Below are positions 43,802 through 64,000 of a stretch of 64,000 bases of DNA, piece by piece. The position numbers and the translations under genes were made by a program. This stretch comes from Pseudomonas kermanshahensis (GTDB taxonomy: Bacteria; Pseudomonadota; Gammaproteobacteria; Pseudomonadales; Pseudomonadaceae). The first letter of the stretch is position 1. Each line of letters starts with the position of its first letter. The stretch covers positions 4,216,001 through 4,280,000 of the forward strand of contig NZ_JABWRY020000001.1 of the NCBI RefSeq assembly GCF_014269205.2, read 5' to 3'. The notes beneath the pieces were generated by a model, which was not told the origin of the DNA, did not search any database, and worked only from the letters and a program-made list of their open reading frames with translations.

Positions 43802-43877
43802 TGTGACGCGGTTAACAGCACCTGCGGAAAAACAGTCAATAAGAATCGTTCCGGTTTTTCACAGGTGCTGCGTCACA
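43802..43877. promoter_or_regulatory. Large dyad around a weak Fur-box-like sequence upstream of the TonB receptor
   Basis: Nested inverted repeats: TGTGACGC (43802) / GCGTCACA (43870), AGCACCTG (43817) / CAGGTGCT (43862) and GAAAAAC (43827) / GTTTTTC (43854). The inner two pairs share one centre near 43843.5. The centre holds AATAAGAATCGTT (43838-43850), matching the Fur consensus at about 11 of 19 positions over 43835-43853. It lies between the PvdO-like stop and the receptor start, so it is a candidate operator or RNA hairpin. Confidence 0.5.
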
Positions 43878-43921
43878 TACAGCACATAGAAAAAACCCCT
43901 CTGCCAACGAGAACGCAACAG

Positions 43922-46378
43922 ATGTCCATGCCATTGCCCAGTGCGCTCAACCCGCTTGCCAAAGCCTTATTGATTCGTCATTCCCTTCGCCCCCAGCGTG
44001 CGCTGTCACGCATTGGCCTGGGCCTGGCGCTGTCCTCTGCGCTGGTTGCACAGGTGCAGGCACAGGAATGGACCCTGGATATTCCCGCGCAGTCGATGAA
44101 CTCGGCGCTGCAGGCGCTGGCCAAGCAGACGGATACTCAACTGCTGTACAGCCCACAAGATATCAGCGGGCTGCGTTCTTCGGCACTGAAGGGGCGCCAT
44201 GACCTGGCGTCATCGCTGCGCATCCTGTTGCAAGGGACGGGGTTGAGGTACCAGATCGATGGCAACTCGGCGACGGTGACCGCGAGTTCGGCCGCAAAGG
44301 AAGGCCAGGTCGAGCTTTCGGCGACCAACGTCAATAGCGTGGGCCTCGGCGCTACTACCGAAGGCACCGGTTCGTACACCACAGGTATCACCAGTACAGC
44401 CACGAAGATGAACCTGTCGCTTCGTGAAACGCCTCAATCGGTCACCGTGATGACGCGTCAACGCATGGATGATCAACACCTCAGCGCCATCACCGATGTG
44501 CTCAAAGAGACCCCAGGGATCACCATGTCCCAGGATGGCGGGGAGCGCTTCAACATCTACGCCCGCGGGAGTGCCATCGATACCTACCAGTTCGACGGCG
44601 TCAATACCAGCCAGGAAAACCAGACGCGCAACATGCCCAGTACGCTACTGGACATGGCCCTGTATGACCGGGTCGAGATCGTCCGTGGCGCCACGGGCCT
44701 GATGACCGGTGCCGGCGAGCCTGGCGGCGTGATCAACCTGATCCGCAAGAAGCCGACCCGCGAGTTCAAATCCTATGTCAAGGGCAGTGTTGGATCCTGG
44801 GATAACTACCGCAGCGAAGTCGATGTCTCCGGCCCACTGACAGAAACAGGTAACGTCCGAGGGCGCATGGTTGCGGCCAAGCAAGACAACCACACGTTCA
44901 TGGACTGGTATGACCAGAAGCGGGAAATCCTCTACGGTGTCGTCGAAGCCGACCTGACCGACACGACCCTCGTGCGTTTTGGTGTCGACTACCAGAAGTA
45001 CAAATCGACGGGCGCGCCGGGTGTCCCGCTGCTGTTCACCAATGGCAAGCAAACCGATTTCTCGCGATCCACCAGCTCCGGCGCTCGGTGGATGTACGAT
45101 GATTTCGAGACCATGAACTACACGGCGACCTTGGAGCAGCAGTTGGTCAACGACTGGAAGCTCAGGGTGGTGGCCAATTACATGGACGTCGATCGCGATG
45201 CTGACCTGGGCTGGTACCGCAGCACGTCCGGGGTCACGTACTTGAACGAGGAAACCGGCGCTGCAAGCGCCGAACGGGCAAAGATTTCCGCCGATCAAAC
45301 CCAGAAGGGCTTGGACGTCAACCTCGCCGGCACTTACGAGCTGTTCGGCCGTTCCCACGACTTGGTCGTGGGGTACAACTATTCCGAATATGAAAACGAC
45401 CACCACTCGCAGACCGGTGGTATCGCCACGTTCAATTTCTACACCTGGGATAACTACCTGGCCCGCGATGGCTACCGGCCCTCTCTGATTTTCAACATCA
45501 AGACACGACAAAGCGGTTACTTCGTGGCCAACCGTTTCAACATTACCGATGACCTGCACCTGCTGCTGGGTGCACGGGTTTCGCAATACACTTACGACTC
45601 CGACCTGACCTCGCTGATTGCCAACACCAACACGGTCAGCAAGATGCGTGAAACCGGCCAGGTTACCCCCTATGCCGGTCTGGTCTACGACCTGACCCCT
45701 GAACAGTCTGTCTATGTCAGCTATACCGACATCTTCAAGCCGCAGACGTCGATGGACAAAGACGGCAAGGTACTCGAGCCTGTGGTCGGCAAGAACTACG
45801 AATTGGGGTGGAAAGGCGAATTCTTCGATGGCCGCCTGAATACCAGCGCCGCCGTGTTCATGGTAGAGCGGGACAACTTCGCTGAAATTGATCCGGGCCA
45901 ACTCACACCAACCAATGGCCAGGCGTACCGTGCCGTAGACGGCGCGAAAACCAAGGGCTTTGAGTTTGAAATCGCGGGTGAGATCGCGCCTGGCTGGAAT
46001 GTACAAACCGGCTACAGCCATGCCCGTACCGAGAACGCCGACGGCGACCGTCTGACGACCCAATTGCCCATGGACACGTTCCGCCTGTGGAGCACTTATC
46101 GCTTCCAGGGCAACTGGGACAAGCTGACCGTAGGCGGTGGCGTCAACTGGGATTCCAGCAAAGCGTTGACGTTCACCAACTTCAACAATGCCAAGGTCAA
46201 GGATGACGACTATGCCGTGGCCAGCCTGATGGCGCGTTACCAGGTCACCGACCACTTGGCGGCAACGCTGAATGTGAACAACCTGTTCGACGAAAAGTAC
46301 TACTCCGGCATGGCCGGCAGTTATGGCCACTATGGTGCTCCGCGTAATGCCACGCTCGACCTGCGCTACGACTTCTGA
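43922..46378 (+). CDS. fpvA: TonB-dependent ferric-siderophore receptor with STN signalling domain (FpvA-like)
   Basis: 818 residues. Signal peptide to about residue 48 (ending VQAQEW). STN/secretin-TonB signalling domain (about 50-125, with LDIPAQSMNSALQALAKQTDTQLLYS), plug domain (about 165-280, RETPQSVTVMTRQRMDDQHL), 22-strand barrel ending LDLRYDF with a C-terminal Phe. The STN domain makes it a transducer that can signal to an anti-sigma/ECF pair as FpvA does; no such pair is in the window. ATG 43922 is chosen over the open frame start 43865. Ligand probably the pyoverdine made by the adjacent NRPS (inference). Convergent with it. Confidence 0.82.
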   Translation: MSMPLPSALNPLAKALLIRHSLRPQRALSRIGLGLALSSALVAQVQAQEWTLDIPAQSMNSALQALAKQTDTQLLYSPQDISGLRSSALKGRHDLASSLRILLQGTGLRYQIDGNSATVTASSAAKEGQVELSATNVNSVGLGATTEGTGSYTTGITSTATKMNLSLRETPQSVTVMTRQRMDDQHLSAITDVLKETPGITMSQDGGERFNIYARGSAIDTYQFDGVNTSQENQTRNMPSTLLDMALYDRVEIVRGATGLMTGAGEPGGVINLIRKKPTREFKSYVKGSVGSWDNYRSEVDVSGPLTETGNVRGRMVAAKQDNHTFMDWYDQKREILYGVVEADLTDTTLVRFGVDYQKYKSTGAPGVPLLFTNGKQTDFSRSTSSGARWMYDDFETMNYTATLEQQLVNDWKLRVVANYMDVDRDADLGWYRSTSGVTYLNEETGAASAERAKISADQTQKGLDVNLAGTYELFGRSHDLVVGYNYSEYENDHHSQTGGIATFNFYTWDNYLARDGYRPSLIFNIKTRQSGYFVANRFNITDDLHLLLGARVSQYTYDSDLTSLIANTNTVSKMRETGQVTPYAGLVYDLTPEQSVYVSYTDIFKPQTSMDKDGKVLEPVVGKNYELGWKGEFFDGRLNTSAAVFMVERDNFAEIDPGQLTPTNGQAYRAVDGAKTKGFEFEIAGEIAPGWNVQTGYSHARTENADGDRLTTQLPMDTFRLWSTYRFQGNWDKLTVGGGVNWDSSKALTFTNFNNAKVKDDDYAVASLMARYQVTDHLAATLNVNNLFDEKYYSGMAGSYGHYGAPRNATLDLRYDF

Positions 46379-46436
46379 TGGCGTTCATCTAGCCAGGCGG
46401 GTCTAGCCGGCCACGGTCCACACGACAGGCCTGTTG

Positions 46437-46471
46437 AAAACGGCGCTTCCCTAACCGGAGCGCCGTTTTTT
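46437..46471 (+). terminator. Rho-independent terminator of the TonB receptor gene
   Basis: Stem AAAACGGCGCT / AGCGCCGTTTT around tccctaaccgg, followed by T residues. It begins about 60 bases after the receptor stop and has A residues on the other flank, so it could also act on the opposite strand. Confidence 0.88.
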
Positions 46472-46516
46472 CATGCCCAGCTTTTGCAAAGGCGAGCGCC
46501 ATTTACGCCTGCATAC

Positions 46517-46550
46517 AAAAAGGGGCTATCCCGTACGGATAGCCCCTCTT
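46517..46550 (-). terminator. Rho-independent terminator of the NRPS gene
   Basis: Read on the minus strand: AGGGGCTATCC / GGATAGCCCCT around a gtac loop, then five T. It is 22 bases beyond the NRPS stop. Confidence 0.92.
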
Positions 46551-46571
46551 GGTACTTCTACAAGGCCGTTG

Positions 46572-63999
<17,428 letters not shown>

Positions 64000-64000
64000 A

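Overview
The window looks like chromosomal DNA from a fluorescent Pseudomonas of the P. putida group. The evidence is high G+C, dense Pseudomonas-type gene content, many REP/BIME hairpins of the two P. putida-like types (cores GGGCAAGCCCGCTCC and AGCAGCCTTGTGCTGCG), and a pyoverdine-type siderophore locus at the right end. From memory, not from a search, the order azoR / LysR / hydrolase / ppiA / ABC / porin / fabH-like / hrpA / puuA-like / fadD-fadD2 / aceK resembles the P. putida KT2440 chromosome. I saw no rRNA, tRNA, CRISPR array, insertion sequence or prophage.

Layout. 0-2.6 kb: end of a YbdG-type mechanosensitive channel, then an AEC permease broken by a G9 tract and a DMT permease. 2.8-8.2 kb: azoreductase, a small exported protein, and a rightward run of LysR regulator, alpha/beta hydrolase, periplasmic cyclophilin and ABC exporter. 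8.2-16.3 kb: FemAB-like acyltransferase, outer-membrane porin, KAS III-like enzyme and the HrpA helicase. 16.6-25 kb: a putrescine-type gamma-glutamylation pair (GS-like ligase and FAD oxidoreductase), then a fatty-acid block of two tandem acyl-CoA synthetases, a lipase-like hydrolase and a MaoC/PhaJ enoyl-CoA hydratase. 25.1-27.7 kb: an ECF42-type sigma factor encoded at the end of a tightly packed operon with a SnoaL-like, a YCII/DGPF and an AHSA1/SRPBCC protein. 28.1-31.3 kb: LysE exporter and threonine-dehydratase-like enzyme, divergent from a MocR-type regulator with two helically phased operator-like dyads between them. 31.3-42.5 kb: mostly housekeeping and conserved genes (DUF2790, GNAT, peptide deformylase, YihY, CsbD, beta-helix protein, CvfB, DUF6279 lipoprotein, aceK, two DMT permeases, DUF4265).

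42.9-64 kb is an iron-acquisition region. It holds a periplasmic PvdO-like protein, an FpvA-like TonB-dependent transducer with an STN signalling domain, and, convergent to it, a giant NRPS cut by the right window edge. The visible NRPS order is C-A-T-E / C-A-T-E / C-A-T-E / C-A-T-TE. This fits a terminal pyoverdine synthetase adding three D-configured residues and then a last residue whose A domain is of the atypical FDGAQERW type that I associate with hydroxyornithine. A 76-bp dyad centred on a weak Fur-box-like sequence lies directly upstream of the receptor.

The most interesting signals are the dyad upstream of the receptor, the ECF42/DGPF operon, the twin MocR dyads, the NRPS module architecture, the G9 frameshift in the AEC permease, and a GNAT gene whose conserved N-terminus appears to begin at a non-ATG codon.
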